Notes: a model not told the origin generated them from the sequence alone. A stretch of 64,000 bases of DNA from Symbiodinium natans (GCA_905221605.1 CAJNDS010002518.1:248001-312000); one strand, 5' to 3'; counted from the first letter of the stretch, positions 1-12,262 are shown. Numbers and translations: made by a program.

Positions 1-36
1 CCCTAAACCCTAGACCCTAAACCCTAGACCCTGCCC
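1..36. repeat. Telomere-like tract, 14-bp higher-order unit
   Basis: Two copies of CCCTAAACCCTAGA and a partial third. The window opens in it, but whether this is a contig or chromosome end cannot be told. Confidence 0.9.
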
Positions 37-1344
37 AGGGATCCGGAGGATTCCTCCTGCCTGGCTCGACCCAATGTCGACATGCACGGACCTCAGAGCT
101 CACTCTGCAGCAGAGTGGGGCCTTGAGGCCCCACAAACCCTGTGCTTCCTGAGGCATGGCGACTCCAAGTTTGTGAGCTGGCGATGTGACAGGCCCTGAG
201 ATTGTAAGAGCACTTCGCGTTTACTTGCATTTCAGGGGACATATTTGGACCATCTGCTTTCGTGTGCGAGGCAAGAGCATGCCTACTACCAATGGAGGCT
301 CGATGGGCCTCGGAGTTGCATCGTAGGGGATGTGGGCTCCAGTGGCTTGGACCTGCAGGAACCAGCTGTCCAAAAGCTGCCGCCTGGTCGTGGTGGAGGC
401 AGCAACTGTTCAAGAGCTTTTTTGAGGACTACGGGGTTCGGGGGCCTGAAGCTACTGTACCAAGTAGCAAGATACAGCAGTCGATGTTTGACGTCCTTGA
501 GTTCTCATGCTGATCCCTACTGTTGTCATGCATGCGTGCGCTGACATACTCCGTCGTGCTAAAGCTTACCCATGCTGCAAGTGGCATGACAGAAGCCCCT
601 AGGCACGGACCTGAATTTTGAAGGTTGAGGTTGGTGGAGTGGACTCGAAGAACCTTAGCATGTCACGTGCCCCCCCCCCTAATAAACTAAAGCCCCAACC
701 TCCCGAACCTCGAGTACACAAACAAACGCTGAAGTTGCTGAACGTCGAGGCCCTGAAAGCCCTCGGAAAAAGGCAACACTCTCCCTGAGTAAATTTGATG
801 CTACTCGTAACAAGTCTGTTTCCAAGCTGTTCTTCACTTTGGAGATAGGAACGGTCGAGCGGTTCGGGTGGCGCGCAGTTACACTATGCATTCCCAATCC
901 AACTTTTTAGGGCTTTCCGGGCCGACTTTGTGTACAATCCTGGGGAGGGAGGGGAGGAAGGGGGAACCAGTTGAGGAGGAACAGGTAGGCTCTCCAACTG
1001 TATAGGTTGGAGGGGTGGGAGTAGATGAATAAACAAGCAAGCTGCAAATTATGGGCCATGATTCTGGCCTCTTTGAGGGTCCAGTTAAGGCTTGCTTTGA
1101 ACTTCCCAGAGGGACCGATACAGGTGGGCACCTTCAACGGACCAAAGCTCGTTGAAGCGGCAGACTTCCCTCACGCCACGCTGGTTCGTGGCCTGGCAGC
1201 GTGTTTTGTTGAGGCTTAGGCTTCGAGGATGGGGCTCAAGGAGTTTTTTGGGGGGGTTAGCCTTCTATGCCAGTGTGGGTGTGTTTCTCCCGCCCGTTCT
1301 TGATTCATGTTGGTCCGCTTTGAGAAATCTTCGGAGGCCTGGGA
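37..1344. other. No recognised gene
   Basis: Ordinary mixed-composition DNA with a C run near 670. Only short overlapping frames on both strands; nothing supportable. Confidence 0.6.
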
Positions 1345-1875
1345 GTGGCTGGAAGGGTGCCTCCACCGTGGAAGGGGCGCTGCTGGCACGTCGCGGGCGG
1401 CTGGAGGGGCGCCCTGCGGCGGCTCTCGGAGTCCCTTGGGCCCTCGGAGTCGCGGACGGCCACCAGCACTCCGAGAGCATCCCTTGCCAGTGCCGGTGCC
1501 TTGGGAGATGAGGCCCTTGTTGCCGAAGGCTCGGCTGATGCCCCAAGTTCAGGGAAGGAGCCGGCCGACGCCGGCAGGCCCGCACCAAAGTCTAAGGAAC
1601 CTAAGGAGTCGAAGAAGTCCAAGGAAGCTGGAGGCCTGAACTGGGATGACATTCCGGAGTATGACATCGATGAGGAGGATGCCCTTGACAAAGTGGTGAA
1701 CTTTGCAGCTGGCGTCTACACCCGCGCAGCCCAGGCAGTCGAAACCATTCAGCCTGACTCTCAGTCAGGGGAGGAAGACAATGAAAGTGAACACAGCGAA
1801 GCAGGTGAGGGCAACCACAGTGAGGTAGGTGGCGAAGGTGACTCACAGAGCTCAAGCGAGCAGCTTCGCTCATGA
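1345..1875 (+). CDS. Probable terminal exon, acidic C-terminus of unknown protein
   Basis: The open frame has no ATG, so it is read as an internal-to-terminal exon. The convincing part starts after CCTTGCCAG (near 1491). It contains a Lys/Pro-rich stretch, LNWDDIPEYDIDEEDALDKV, a short helix (VNFAAGVYTRAAQAVETI) and an acidic Ser/Glu tail ending SSEQLRS before TGA. No family is recognised. Confidence 0.4.
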   Translation: MAGRVPPPWKGRCWHVAGGWRGALRRLSESLGPSESRTATSTPRASLASAGALGDEALVAEGSADAPSSGKEPADAGRPAPKSKEPKESKKSKEAGGLNWDDIPEYDIDEEDALDKVVNFAAGVYTRAAQAVETIQPDSQSGEEDNESEHSEAGEGNHSEVGGEGDSQSSSEQLRS

Positions 1876-3033
1876 CCTGGTCACTGGCAATATTTGGCAA
1901 TATGGATCAATATTGGCAACCCGGAGTCCATGGCAGTGTGACGACTGTCGCAGGAAGAGCAGAAACTGCAACGCGGAACCACTCCGCTTCGGCTACCAGC
2001 CACATGAACTGGCTCGATTCGTTGCTCAACATAGGCCCCGCGGGCTTTCTGGACTCTGGTGGTGTCTTAGCTCAGAGAACTGATCAGCGCGTGAACCGGC
2101 GCAGCGGCCAAGACACAACAGAAGCTGTATTGTTGTGCGAAAGACTCCGAGAAGCATGGTTCCATGGATGCAGGGGCCAATGGAATGCATGAGTTCCTGG
2201 CACATTCCGGGCTTCCTTTATCTTCTTCATCATTCGTTTTTAACACTTACCAATGATTGGCATTGTTAGAGCCAGCCTGGACTTAACATCCGACTGCCTT
2301 GTCTTCTGCAGCTGCCAAAGTGTGCTGCAGGTTGGAAAAGTACCGGTGCGTTGATCTTGGATCCATCGGCTGGAATTCTTGGGCTTGCTGCGGGCTTCCG
2401 AGCCAAGGGCTTGTTCCTTCACATGAGGTCGAGGTCGAGACGCCATGCTCGAGCCTGTCGCGCCGCAGCTGTGCACCCATCGAGTTGTTCGGAAGTGAAG
2501 TGGGCCCTTCAGTCGCGCATGTGATCCATCCCCTCTTCTAAGAAGCGCCAATCTGCACTGAAAGGGCACGTGTGGAATTCTTGGACAGCAGCCCTAACCC
2601 TAAATTAGATAACTCTCAACTTTACAAACGCCCTCCTCGTATCAAGCATCCGGAGCCCCCCGGGCCATGGTCCGATGCCTGCTGCGCGTTGCCGGCAGCT
2701 GTCTCCTCCTGGCCCTCCTCGTGGCTTGGAGACCAGAGCTGCAAAAAGAGAGAGAGGCGGACAGGGTCTAGGGCTGAGTAATTCGATGCTTGGATGGTTG
2801 TTTTTGTTGGGTTATTGGGTTCAATTGGGGTCGAATTGAGTATTAAGGACGTGGGTAGTAAGGAGACTGGATGGGGTTGAGAAGAACGTAGTTGGCCATC
2901 GAAGACATGTAGTGTCCAGCTCTCTGGTTTCTGCGCGTTGGATGGAGGAATGGACTCCCGAAGTCCACAGCGCCGCCTCAGCTGCAGCAGAGCCTGGTCC
3001 GGCAAGTTGGAGCTTGTCAGGTGTGTCTTTATA
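1876..3033. other. No recognised gene
   Basis: Short frames in all directions; none has convincing coding character. Confidence 0.55.
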
Positions 3034-3142
3034 GGGGTCCTTAAGGGAGGGGCGGGGGGGTTCAAGGGGGGTATGTACCCCAAGGCTCTAAGGCCCCAGA
3101 AGAGTCCCTAAGGTTCCCTCGCCGCCCTCCCTTAAAGACCCC
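3034..3142. mobile_element. Family 7 element
   Basis: GGGGTCCTTAAGGGAGGGGC at the left and GCCCTCCCTTAAAGACCCC at the right. A partial copy at 19215-19262 shares the left end and the TTCAAGGGGGGTA interior. Confidence 0.78.
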
Positions 3143-3338
3143 AGAGCTGTTTAACAACTTTCGCCTGTCATTCTAGTCCCAAACACCTACTATACTTCAG
3201 GGGTAACCCTCAGTCCACATGCCATAAACCAAGCTCTTCAGCTCTTCACACACCGAGTGCTCGCAACCTGGGAGCCTGCAATGTACTAGAGCCTTAAGCC
3301 TCGAAGCCTGCAAGCCAAGCCCTCAGGGACTTGTAAGC

Positions 3339-3395
3339 GGTTTAGGGTTCAGGGTTTAGGGTTCAGGGTTTAGGGTTTAGGGTTCAGGGTTCCGG
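3339..3395. repeat. Telomere-like tract, TTTAGGG/TTCAGGG
   Basis: About eight heptamers alternating between TTTAGGG and TTCAGGG. Confidence 0.9.
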
Positions 3396-3467
3396 GTTCT
3401 TGCTCAGGACGTACACCATATGAGCTTGGAAAAAAGGGGTCGGGCCCTGAACCCGAATACTTACTGT

Positions 3468-3578
3468 TGGTTAGTAGGGGAATGAGGGAATGAGGGTACC
3501 GTATCTCCCCCTATATATATATATATACCCTTTGAGGGATTATATAGGGTACCTCATTCCCTCCTTCCCTACTAACCA
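3468..3578. mobile_element. Family 2 inverted-repeat element
   Basis: TGGTTAGTAGGGGAATGAGG at the left, CATTCCCTCCTTCCCTAC then TAACCA at the right. 111 bp, with a TA microsatellite at the centre. Confidence 0.8.
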
Positions 3579-4502
3579 GGGAAACACCGTCATGCACCGA
3601 ACATGCCTGGAGGATTGCCGCCGAGCTGGCCGTGCAGGGCGAGGCCTCCGGGGCCTGGGATCCCTGGGCTGAGGGCGATTTGAGGGCGCTTAGGTGTTTA
3701 AAGTTTTGGGTGTTATAGTACTGTTATGGGGTTTTGTGGAGTTTAGGGTTTAGGGGTTTTAGGGTTCATAAAGTTTAGTTATTTCCCCGTGGGCGCAATC
3801 TTGGGATTCTTTCATCTTTTCGCCGGCTGGGGTGGAGGATCTTATCGAATCCGAATGGTTTTGTGGCACCTAGCCAAATACTTCACTACATTTCCGAAAA
3901 AATCGAAGTCTACAGTGCAGCTTATCGGACTCAGGCGCAAAGGCTTCAGGATTTCAACTACTTCTGTCCGGGTCTCTAGTCCCAGGACGAGCGTTTGCCG
4001 CGCAACGTGCCCAGGCTGATTGCAGCATCTCTAGCAAGGCACATGAACTCAGGGTTCAGGGGCCCTAAACCCTAAACCCTAAGGGCTTGCGTAAGAGCAT
4101 GAGCAGCCCAAGCTGCAACATGCAAAGTGCAGTACCGCGCAGGGCCATCACCATGTGTACCCACAACACATGGCAGGGATGAAAGCCACGAAGGCCGAGA
4201 AGTGAATTTACGTGGACCTCTCCTCCTGCAGGTGCTGGAGCCCTCGGCTGCGACGTCATCCGCTGCACCAGATTCTGCATCGTTTCCAGAAGCGCCTGCT
4301 GCATGGACGCCGCCAGCACAAGCCCCGACCGATGTGCCAGTGGCCCCGGATTCGAACCTTGCCTGCATGCTGGATTCGGGAGGTGTAGTGAGGAAAGCTG
4401 AGAGGCGTGGAGAGATGCAACTGTCCTGCGAGGGCCTCAGTGAGTCGTTCCACTTCACGGCCCACTCCGGTGGAATCTGCCCTACTGCCGCTGCCGGGAA
4501 AG
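3579..4502. other. Decayed telomere-like units and a possible exon
   Basis: GGGTTTAGGG-type fragments near 3695-3770 and CCCTAAA units near 4064-4083. After CTCCTGCAG (4231) an Ala/Pro/Ser-rich frame (VLEPSAATSSAAPDS) is open to 4567 and may be an exon preceding 4503. Confidence 0.4.
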
Positions 4503-4858
4503 TGCGTGGCGGAGTTTCTGGATCCTCCATGCGACATGTTCAAGCTGATCAGGCAGCTTGTCATTAGTCAGGACCTCTTCGGGTTTGAAAGTTTCAGCAT
4601 CCATCTGCAGCCATGACATGTCATGACTTCCTGCGCAGGTATGGCATGTCCAACTGGCGCGACAAGCAGGTCAGACCAGAGCAGGTCGATCTTCAGACAT
4701 CATTCACGGAGAATGACAAGAAAGAAGCTCTGGTTGGGAGCTTTGGAGGGCGGCTTTACTTGGCCTACCGCGAGAGGCGGGAGCGCATGGCTGCCACGCA
4801 GCTGAATAGCAGCCTTACTGAGCGCCGAGTTTCAGCAACCAAACCGGAAATCCCTTGA
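4503..4858 (+). CDS. Two exon-like blocks of an unknown gene
   Basis: Block A starts after GGGAAAG and reads CVAEFLDPPCDMFKLIRQLV and on to about 4590. Block B (4639-4858) starts after CTGCGCAG and reads YGMSNWRDKQVRPEQVDLQ, then a charged helix (LYLAYRERRERMAA), and stops at TGA directly before a CCCTAAA tract. The two blocks are in different frames, so an intron of about 50 nt is needed. Its donor is not resolved. No family is recognised. Confidence 0.4.
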
Positions 4859-4906
4859 ACCCTAAACCCTAAACCCGAAACCCCAAACCCCAAACCCCAA
4901 ACCCGC
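4859..4906. repeat. Telomere-like tract, CCCTAAA decaying to CCCCAAA
   Basis: Two perfect units, then CCCGAAA and CCCCAAA variants. Starts directly after the stop of the exon-like block at 4639-4858. Confidence 0.9.
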
Positions 4907-5679
4907 AAACCAAACACTAGGACGCCGTTATCTTTGCAGAAGTGCTGGACTTGCTGGCAGAGCCTTGGATGGCAAGTCCTCTTGCCTGGCCTGGGTAGCT
5001 TGTTCAGTTCAGAAGCATTTGAATCCTAAGTAAACCCTGTCTAAACCCCACACAATACAAAGAAACCCAACCTACCCTGCTGTAAAGGGCCTATTTGTAC
5101 GGAACTTCGAACCCGAAACCCTAGACCCTGAACCGGTATAAAGAGGCCTTGGCCACTTGTCCGTAGCAGCAGGGGTCTTGCGAGGCAGTGATCGACTGTG
5201 CAAGCTCAGACTCACCAACGCATAGCAGCAGCTGCAATTCGTTGCCCCTGCTGGTTCCTCCTTTTTTGCACTTTTGTAGGGTTTGGAATTCGGGGTTCTG
5301 TGTGAAGGAAATATCTGCGCATGTGGAGCTGGATGTGGAGTTCCTTGGTTGCAGATCGCAGATTGGTGAAGATGTGAGATGGGCATGCGCTCTCCCTCAA
5401 CGGGCGGAGCTTCTCAAGTGGGACCGTTGACGCCCTAAGGCTTACAAACCTTATAAGCCATATTGAAGTTAAAGCATACAGGCCCTAAAGACGGAACCCC
5501 TCAAACCCAAACAGAGAACCAGGGCGCTCCTTCAAAAAGCACGCGTGCTCTTGTGGCCCAGGTTTGTCATCCACACCTCTGACATTCCAGTGGTGGCGAA
5601 AAGTGCCGACAAAGTATGCGGCCATAGTGACGCTTGCATTCCAGTCCCTACGCCCTGGCTAGTGTGGCTAGTGTGGCTG

Positions 5680-5740
5680 GGTTTAGGGTTTAGGGTTTAG
5701 GGTTTAGGGTTTAGGGTCTAGGGTTTAGGGTTTAGGGTTT
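5680..5740. repeat. Telomere-like tract, TTTAGGG
   Basis: About eight heptamers with one TCTAGGG variant. Confidence 0.95.
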
Positions 5741-6365
5741 CGCGTATCACAAGGGCTATAGTTTTTGCTCAACACACCTTGCTAAGTACTGCGCTCCTGG
5801 GGGTTCGAGGTTGGTCTTGTTGTGAAAGCCCTCAACCTCTCTAAAGGGGCCAAGCTGGGCTCCCTCATGAAGAGCCCCATGGATTCAGTGGATCACTTGC
5901 AGGCTTGGGGGGGGGTACTCAACCCCTTCCCTCAAAGCCACCAGAATTTCCGTAGATCCCGTAAAGCCCCGAAGCCCAGAAACCGCCTAAAGCCCTGAAC
6001 CCTAAACCGAGAAGCCCCTGATTCTGGCAAGCCCCTTCAGCATCTTTGAAGAGGATCGCTTTGTGTTCTCGACCTCCTCTGGGCCACTGTTCTGCGACGT
6101 GGCAATGGGCCCGGGGATTCGATCTGCCGGTGTAATACGCCCCTCGCATGCAGGGAGTTCCTTTTTCTCAGATGTCTTACGGAGATCCTTAGGGGGTCTA
6201 GGGTTTTACGGGGTTCAAGGTTCAAAGGGACTCTCAGACATAGGGAGCTTGATGTTAAAGCGCTCAGGGCCTTTGGCTTTGCCGCTTGGAGGGTTTAGGT
6301 TTTCAGGGCTTCAAGGAATCAGGGGTCCGCCGCAGTGTGGTGTTTGGAGCTTATTGTTTGGGCCT

Positions 6366-6577
6366 GTTAGGGTTTAGGCGTTTAGGGTTTAGGGCTTAGG
6401 GTTTAGGGTTTAGGGTTTGGGGCTTATTGTTTAGGGCTTTCGGGCTTTTGGCTTAGGGCTCCAGTGGTTTCATTCCAGGCACAGGCAACGACTTGCGAAC
6501 GTCCGACATGCCCTACGAGCAGACTCTTCGGTCGCACCCCTTGGCTCGACAGATTAGGGTTTAGGGTTTAGGGTTAG
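6366..6577. repeat. Telomere-like tracts, TTTAGGG, two clusters
   Basis: A cluster with GCTTAGGG variants near 6366-6425 and three perfect units at 6553-6577, with decayed units between. Confidence 0.85.
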
Positions 6578-7037
6578 CTCTGGGCATCAAGAAGCTTCCC
6601 GGATCCTGAACCCAAAACACCCAACCCCCACACTCCGAAGCGCCCAAAAAACTCTCCACCCTCTGTCCCCAAGAATCCGGTGCCTTGAAGCCTGCAAGCC
6701 CCAAAGCCTTAGCAGCCTTAGTCTTTTAGTGTTTCTGGAGCCGAAAGAGGAAGATCAACCGTGGCTTTTGGCGCGGCTCGCCCTACCCGGCCAGGAGGGG
6801 TTTTCTCGGCTTTCATGCTCCGTTTGCAGTAGCTTTGCTGAGGTTCGCCCCCGAAGCTGTTGAGTAAGTACCTTTGAGCCTCGCATCCGAGCTCAAAGAC
6901 GAAAGCCCTGAACCCTGCCCCTGGCCAGCCCTATGAAGGCTTCTAGCGCCCTTGATGGTAGGTGCTTGCAGGACGTAGGGTTGAGATAGGCAGTCGGTTA
7001 CAGCTAGCCGTCCCTCAACCCGAATGCTGCCCTCCCC

Positions 7038-7170
7038 CCCAAACCTTAAACCCCAAACCCTAAACCCTAAACCCCAAACCCTAAACCCCTAACCCTAAAC
7101 CCCTAAACCCAAAAACCCTAAACCCCAAACCCCCAAACCCTAAACCCTAAACCCTAAACCCCAAACCGTC
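7038..7170. repeat. Telomere-like tract, CCCTAAA with variants
   Basis: About 18 units, many CCCCAAA or CCCCTAA. Faces the TTTAGGG tract at 7259-7395 across an 88-bp spacer. Confidence 0.95.
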
Positions 7171-7258
7171 ATCCCCAAGTCCCGTTCCTGGAAACCCTGA
7201 GGAGGTGCGGAAGCTGGAAGTTGCCTGGCTAGGGGCAGTGGGGTTCAGGGTCTGGGGT

Positions 7259-7395
7259 TGCAGGGTTTAGGGTTTTAGGGTTTAGGGTTTAGGGTTTAGG
7301 GTTTAGGGTTTAGGGTTTAGGGTTTAGGGTTTAGGGTTTAGGGTTTAGGGTTCAGGGTTCAGGGCTCAGGGTTTAGGGTTTAGGGTTTAGAGTTT
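7259..7395. repeat. Telomere-like tract, TTTAGGG
   Basis: About 19 units, mostly perfect, with TTCAGGG variants at its right end. One of the longest tracts. Confidence 0.97.
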
Positions 7396-9493
7396 GGTCC
7401 CTAAGTTGGAAGTTGGGGGTTCCGTCGCATTGGGTTGAGATGGGTTTAAACAGGGTTTTCGGGTCAAAGGATCAATGTGGTCTTGCCTGGTTTAGGTTAT
7501 TGCTTAGGTTTGGGCCTTGGTTGAGGTCTTAGGGTTTGTGTAGGATTCAATAGGGACTTTAGTTGGGGTCTGTTGCGTAAGGACCCGAAATGCCAAACCC
7601 TAGGGCATTGTAGGCCTTGTAACGCAAGGCCTACAGACAGCGCCCTAAACTAGACCCTAAACTCACACCCCGTAAAGCCCCGTAAGATGTAAACTCTATA
7701 TAGTTAGATGAACCGGCTCGGCTTCATCTGTCTGTGCAGGCTTGCCATGCAAAGATGTGCCTCAAACCCGAACCCCGAAAAGAACGATCCCAAGCCCTGT
7801 CAGGAAGAGCCCGCGGATTCTGATGCCCAAGGCCTCACTCAAGCCACTTCGGATGGAATTTCAGCTCAGGTCTCAAAGCCTCTTTCGTGATGCGGTTGAA
7901 GTCTAGGGTTTAGGGTCTACCGTGCAATCCCCAGCTTTCAAGTCAAGTGGTCAGAACAGCTGCACCGACACTGGTCGGAGCTGAAAAGTTTGCCTTGCCT
8001 TGGAACAAGCAGAGGATCCCTCGGAACAAGTGGGCGAATGTCCAAGATTAGGGGTACCTTGTTGGGGTCCTTATTGTAAGGGGATCCTACTAGTTGGGGG
8101 TCTATGTTGGGGGTCCCTCTTTTCGGAAACCTTCATGTATCAGGCAGCAAGTTTCCATGGTTTCATATTCCACTCCACCATGAGCAGTGAACCTGCTCAC
8201 CAGTCTTGAAGCAGGCTTCTGAAGTGCCTGGGACATAGGTAGAGATATGTAGTATGCGTAGGAGTTGTCTCAACCACCATGCCATGGTGCCCCCCAAACC
8301 TACACCCCAGCCTTCCTCAGAGGTATCCAGACGTACTGAACGCATCCGTCAGCAAAATTGGGTGCAACTCGCTCGAGCCGGCAGCGCCCCGGCAAAGATC
8401 CCAAATTGATGTCCAGGATTCAGTCTCGGGGTTTTCAGGTTTTGGAGTTTAGGTTCTTGTTTTTTTTTTTTTTTTTGCCGTTCTCTTTCTTGGGTTTCTG
8501 AGGCCGCCACCTCATCCATGAGGCCAACAGCCCCTTCCCCCCCCCTCCTCGCCGTTCCTACCACTTCGGACAGTTTGCTTCATCCAACGTTACTACCTTT
8601 ATTTCTTTATGTTACATATGTCCTTATAGAAGCTTTGCATGAGCCCTGCCTGAGAACTCCGCTTCCTGATGTTCTTGACATCCAACTATTTTCTTGCACT
8701 GTCGCTCTGAGACGGTGCTCTGAGGACATGTGCCGCGAAATCAATAAGTGCCTCGCAGCAAACAGCAAAGAATTCTTGTTCTGATTCTTTCTTTGCATCT
8801 TCTGCTGCTTCTACTACGTTCTCATAGTATTCAAATACTTGCGTCCTTGACTTGCAACCGTGGCTTTCCTTTGCATGCTTGCACCTTGCGCTGAGTACTA
8901 GTAGGAGTCTGAGTATGATTCGGACTGAAAGTAACTGCTTCCAGAGGATGACGCCGCACCGTGTCCCCTTCTTGGAGCAGTTGAAGCATCTTGCTTCGGC
9001 AAGCGGTTCCCGGTTTAGGGTCAAGCCTTCAAATCGTCGTGTTGCAGCGATGGTAACATGGTGTATGCAGACGTAGACCGGAAAGTCAGCATGTGTGCGA
9101 TGTGGAACCGAGCATGACATGCAAAACGGGGTGATGTACGTTTTAAAGGGCTGCGCCCACTGGCGCGCAGCGCAGGCAGTAGTTCAGATACACGGACGGG
9201 CGTGCGGGCATGCAGGCGTGCGGGTGGGCACGCGCGCCCCCCTTCCCCTCCCGCTGTTGACCTCAAGCTCCACAAGGCCCGTGTTTGGACTCTATGCCAC
9301 CCGCGCTGCCCACAGAGGCGTAGGCCCTTTAGTCACGCCACACATCAAGCCCAGAAGCCCTCGAAAGGAGCCAAGAAACCAAGCTTCGCGCTCTCGGCCC
9401 CCCGGGCGGGCTGGGGCCTAACCTGCATGTGCAAAAGTGGCTTCAGGGGAGGGGTGGTGACGGTTTGGGCTTGTATGCCCGGCTACCCCACCG
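7396..9493. other. No recognised gene
   Basis: Contains the family 1 element at 8043 and a T16 run at 8460. A coding-like stretch (FQVKWSEQLHRHWSELK) lies just upstream of the element. Otherwise short frames only. Confidence 0.5.
8043..8132. mobile_element. Family 1 inverted-repeat element
   Basis: Left end TTAGGGGTACCTTG; right end CTCTTTTCGGAAACC; internal GGGGTCCTTATTGTAAGGGG. Recognised by similarity to the copies at 53596 and 57938. Confidence 0.7.
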
Positions 9494-10594
9494 AGCATCA
9501 TGAGCATCAGCTGCCAACTGCTTCAATTGTTTCCGGCATGATGGGGCATCATGCGCATCAGTTGTGACTTGTTCCGCATACCTGGGCCACGCCAACGAGC
9601 ATCATGAGCATCAGCTGCCAACTGCTTCGGCTTGCCCGGAGCATCATGAGCATCAGCTGTGATTTGTTTCGTAATCCTGGGCCACCCCACTGAGCATCAT
9701 GAGCATCAGCTGCCAACTGCTTTGGCTTGCCCGGAGCATCATGAGCATGAGCTGTGATTTGTTTCGTATTCCTGGGCCACCCCGCCGAGCATCATGAGCA
9801 TCGGCTGCCAACTGCTTCAATTGTTTCCGGCATGATGGGGCATCATGTGCATCACTTGTGACATGTCCCGCATACCTGGGCCACGCCAACGAGCATCATG
9901 AGCATCATGAGCATCAGCTGCCAACTGCTTCGTCTTGACCGGAGCATCATGAGCATGAGTTGTGACTTGTTTCGTATTTCCGCGAGCATCATGAGCATCA
10001 GCTGCCAACTGCTTCAATTGCTTCCAGGATGATGGGGCATCATGCGCATCTGTTGTGACTTGTCCCGCATGCCTGGGCCACGCCAACGAGCATCATGAGC
10101 ATCAGCTGCCAATTGCTTCGGCTTGCCCGGAGCATCATGAGCATGAGTTGTGACTTGTTCTTGGCCACCCCACCGAGCATCATGAACATCAGCTGCCAAC
10201 TGCTTCATTTGTTTCCGGCATCACGTGCATCAGTTGTGACTTGGCATACCTGGGCCACGCCAACGAGCATCATGAGCATCAGCTGCCCTTGCCCCGGGCT
10301 ACCCCACCGAGCATTATGAGCATCAGCTGCCAACTGCTTCAATTGTTTCAGGCATGATGGCGCATCAGTTGTGACTTGGTCCGCATACCTGGGCCACGTT
10401 AATGAGAATCATTCGGCTTGCCCGGAGCAGCAAGAGCATCAGATGTGACTTGTTTCGCATTCCCGGGCCACCCTGCCGAGCATCATGAGCATCAGCTGCC
10501 AGCTGCTTCGGCTTGCCCGGAGCATGATGAGCATGAGTTTTGATTTGTTTCGTATTCCCGGGCCACCCCACTGAGCATCATGAGCATCAGCTGG
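9494..10594. repeat. Composite minisatellite, ~95-105 bp unit with two alternating linkers
   Basis: Each unit begins with GAGCATCATGAGCATCAGC and TGCCAACTGCTT. Two linker types follow. Type A runs CAATTGTTTCCGGCATGATG to CTGGGCCACGCCAAC. Type B runs CGGCTTGCCCGGAGCATCAT to CTGGGCCACCCCACT. The order is approximately A,B,B,A,B,A,B,A,short,A,B,B. Open frames inside it are by-products of the repeat. Confidence 0.95.
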
Positions 10595-12173
10595 TAGAGA
10601 GGTAGGGGGCCAGGGACAGACATGTGTCTTCACTGGCGCCGACCCCCGCTCGGGGTGATGTGCATAGGGGACTTCAGCCAGCACAGAGGCTGCTTGTTTG
10701 GGATCGACTTGCCACTGTCCTTTGCACGAGGTATCGCTTCTTATTGACATCTGCCCCAATATGCACCTACACTGGGCGTGTCTATGCCTTTGTCGCCTCC
10801 AATTCCGTGGTGGCCATGTGCGAGCCTTAGCAGTGTGCGGTGTTTGTGGCACTGGAAGGCTAAACCCTAAACCTTAGAGGGTTTGTTCCCTGGCTTGTGG
10901 TCCCGCTTCGTCCCTGGTATAACATGGCACCCCAATTCACCAGCACACAGACAGCTGCAAGGTTCTCAAACGGTCGGCACGGCGTGAGCCAGGCAATCTA
11001 CGCAGCTCTGCAGGCACTGGGCATGGCTCATTGGGTAGAGTGCCGATATGTGTGTGTATGTATGCTCGTGCCAGTATGTGCTGTTTGATTTGGCATCATC
11101 GCCCGCGAAAGAATTTCCGAAAGAATCATGCAGCTTGCATGCACACCTTCCTGCTGGTACTCCTTGTGATGCCAGTGGCTCGCAAAGCCAGACAGAGCTG
11201 TTACGCAATGGCGTAAGAAAGGCTTTGCAAGAAAGAGAGCGATCCCATGATATTTCGGGATACCGGCCCAGGGATGCAAGAGCCGAAGGAAGCTGTGCTC
11301 CAAGAAAAGCTGGCCACAGGGAGGCCAGACAGCATCGACACCTGCTGCGCTGCAGCAGATCGCTGCAGAGGAATGTCAGGAGGCGGGGAGGAGCGTGTTG
11401 TAGGCGACCTGCAGGACCTGTGATAGATCCCCGGCCGCATCGCAGGCTGTGCAGCTGCGGTCCTTCCGCTTTGCGGCGAGCCTCAGGAGGGTGTGGAGAT
11501 GCTCCATTACTCGATGAGGGTTGTGTGCGTGGAGGCTTTCCACTCGTCCTGCGCACTGCGATGTGGAGCTCCTTGTGATGTAGGCAGGAGGCGAAGCCTC
11601 GCAGCTCTTGGAGTTCTTCCAGTGTTGCCAGCAACGGCTCTGCGCGGAGTTCAGATCGGTTCAAGAACGGCAGCAGACGGTCGAGCCGCCTTGCCCTCCG
11701 GCTTGGCACTTTCTCTGGTTTCTGGCCGTGTCTCCCGGCAACTGCGGCAAATGGGCGGAAAAGGGCTGCTGAGAGGGCAGTGCTTGCTTTTCTCCTACGA
11801 TTTAAGTGGGACTTGGTCTCGCCACACATCAAGCAGGTCGCTCACTTCACAGAGCAGGGCAACCAGCGCCGAAGACCCACAGTGTCGTGCATCGACTTGC
11901 GGCCACTGTCAAACAGCCCCTTACCCATGAGACCTGCAGCAAGCCCCTGTCATTGGAATTCGGGCCCTGTAAACTCTCGGGCTTTGCTATTTAAGTTCCA
12001 AGGAAGTAGACGTTGAGCCACGAAGGAGTCTTTGGTGCCCGGCTGGTTTACGACACGTCTCCAGAAGCACACGCTTTGATTTGCAGAGCTGTTTCAAGTG
12101 TGTTGAGCTTGTACTCTCTATTTCTTCACAATCTCTGCCACAACGAGCCGCTGCAGAGAGGGCAACTGGAAAG
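10595..12173. other. Possible exons, unresolved
   Basis: Long frames overlap on both strands (11048-11578 +, 10966-11832 -). None is preferred. The + strand stretch MIFRDTGPGMQEPKEAVLQ near 11248 looks most coding-like. Confidence 0.35.
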
Positions 12174-12262
12174 CCCTAAACCCTAAACCCTAAACCCTAA
12201 ACCCTAAACCCTAAACCCTAAACCCTAAACCCTAAACCCTAAACCCTAAACCCTAAACCCGA
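12174..12262. repeat. Telomere-like tract, 12 perfect CCCTAAA
   Basis: Uninterrupted perfect units. Faces TTTAGGG at 12390 across about 127 bp. Confidence 0.97.

Noticed and set aside
4338-4420. Possible - strand tRNA (TTCGAATCC-like T-loop).
   Set aside because: The bases around the loop do not form a five-pair T stem, and no acceptor stem or D arm could be found.
9494-10594. CRISPR-like array.
   Set aside because: Linkers are not unique spacers; they fall in two repeated classes, and the context is eukaryotic with no cas genes.
10966-11832. 288-codon - strand ORF.
   Set aside because: It overlaps equally long frames on the + strand, its composition is Arg/Ser/Leu/Cys-rich as expected of a shadow frame, and no motif is seen.
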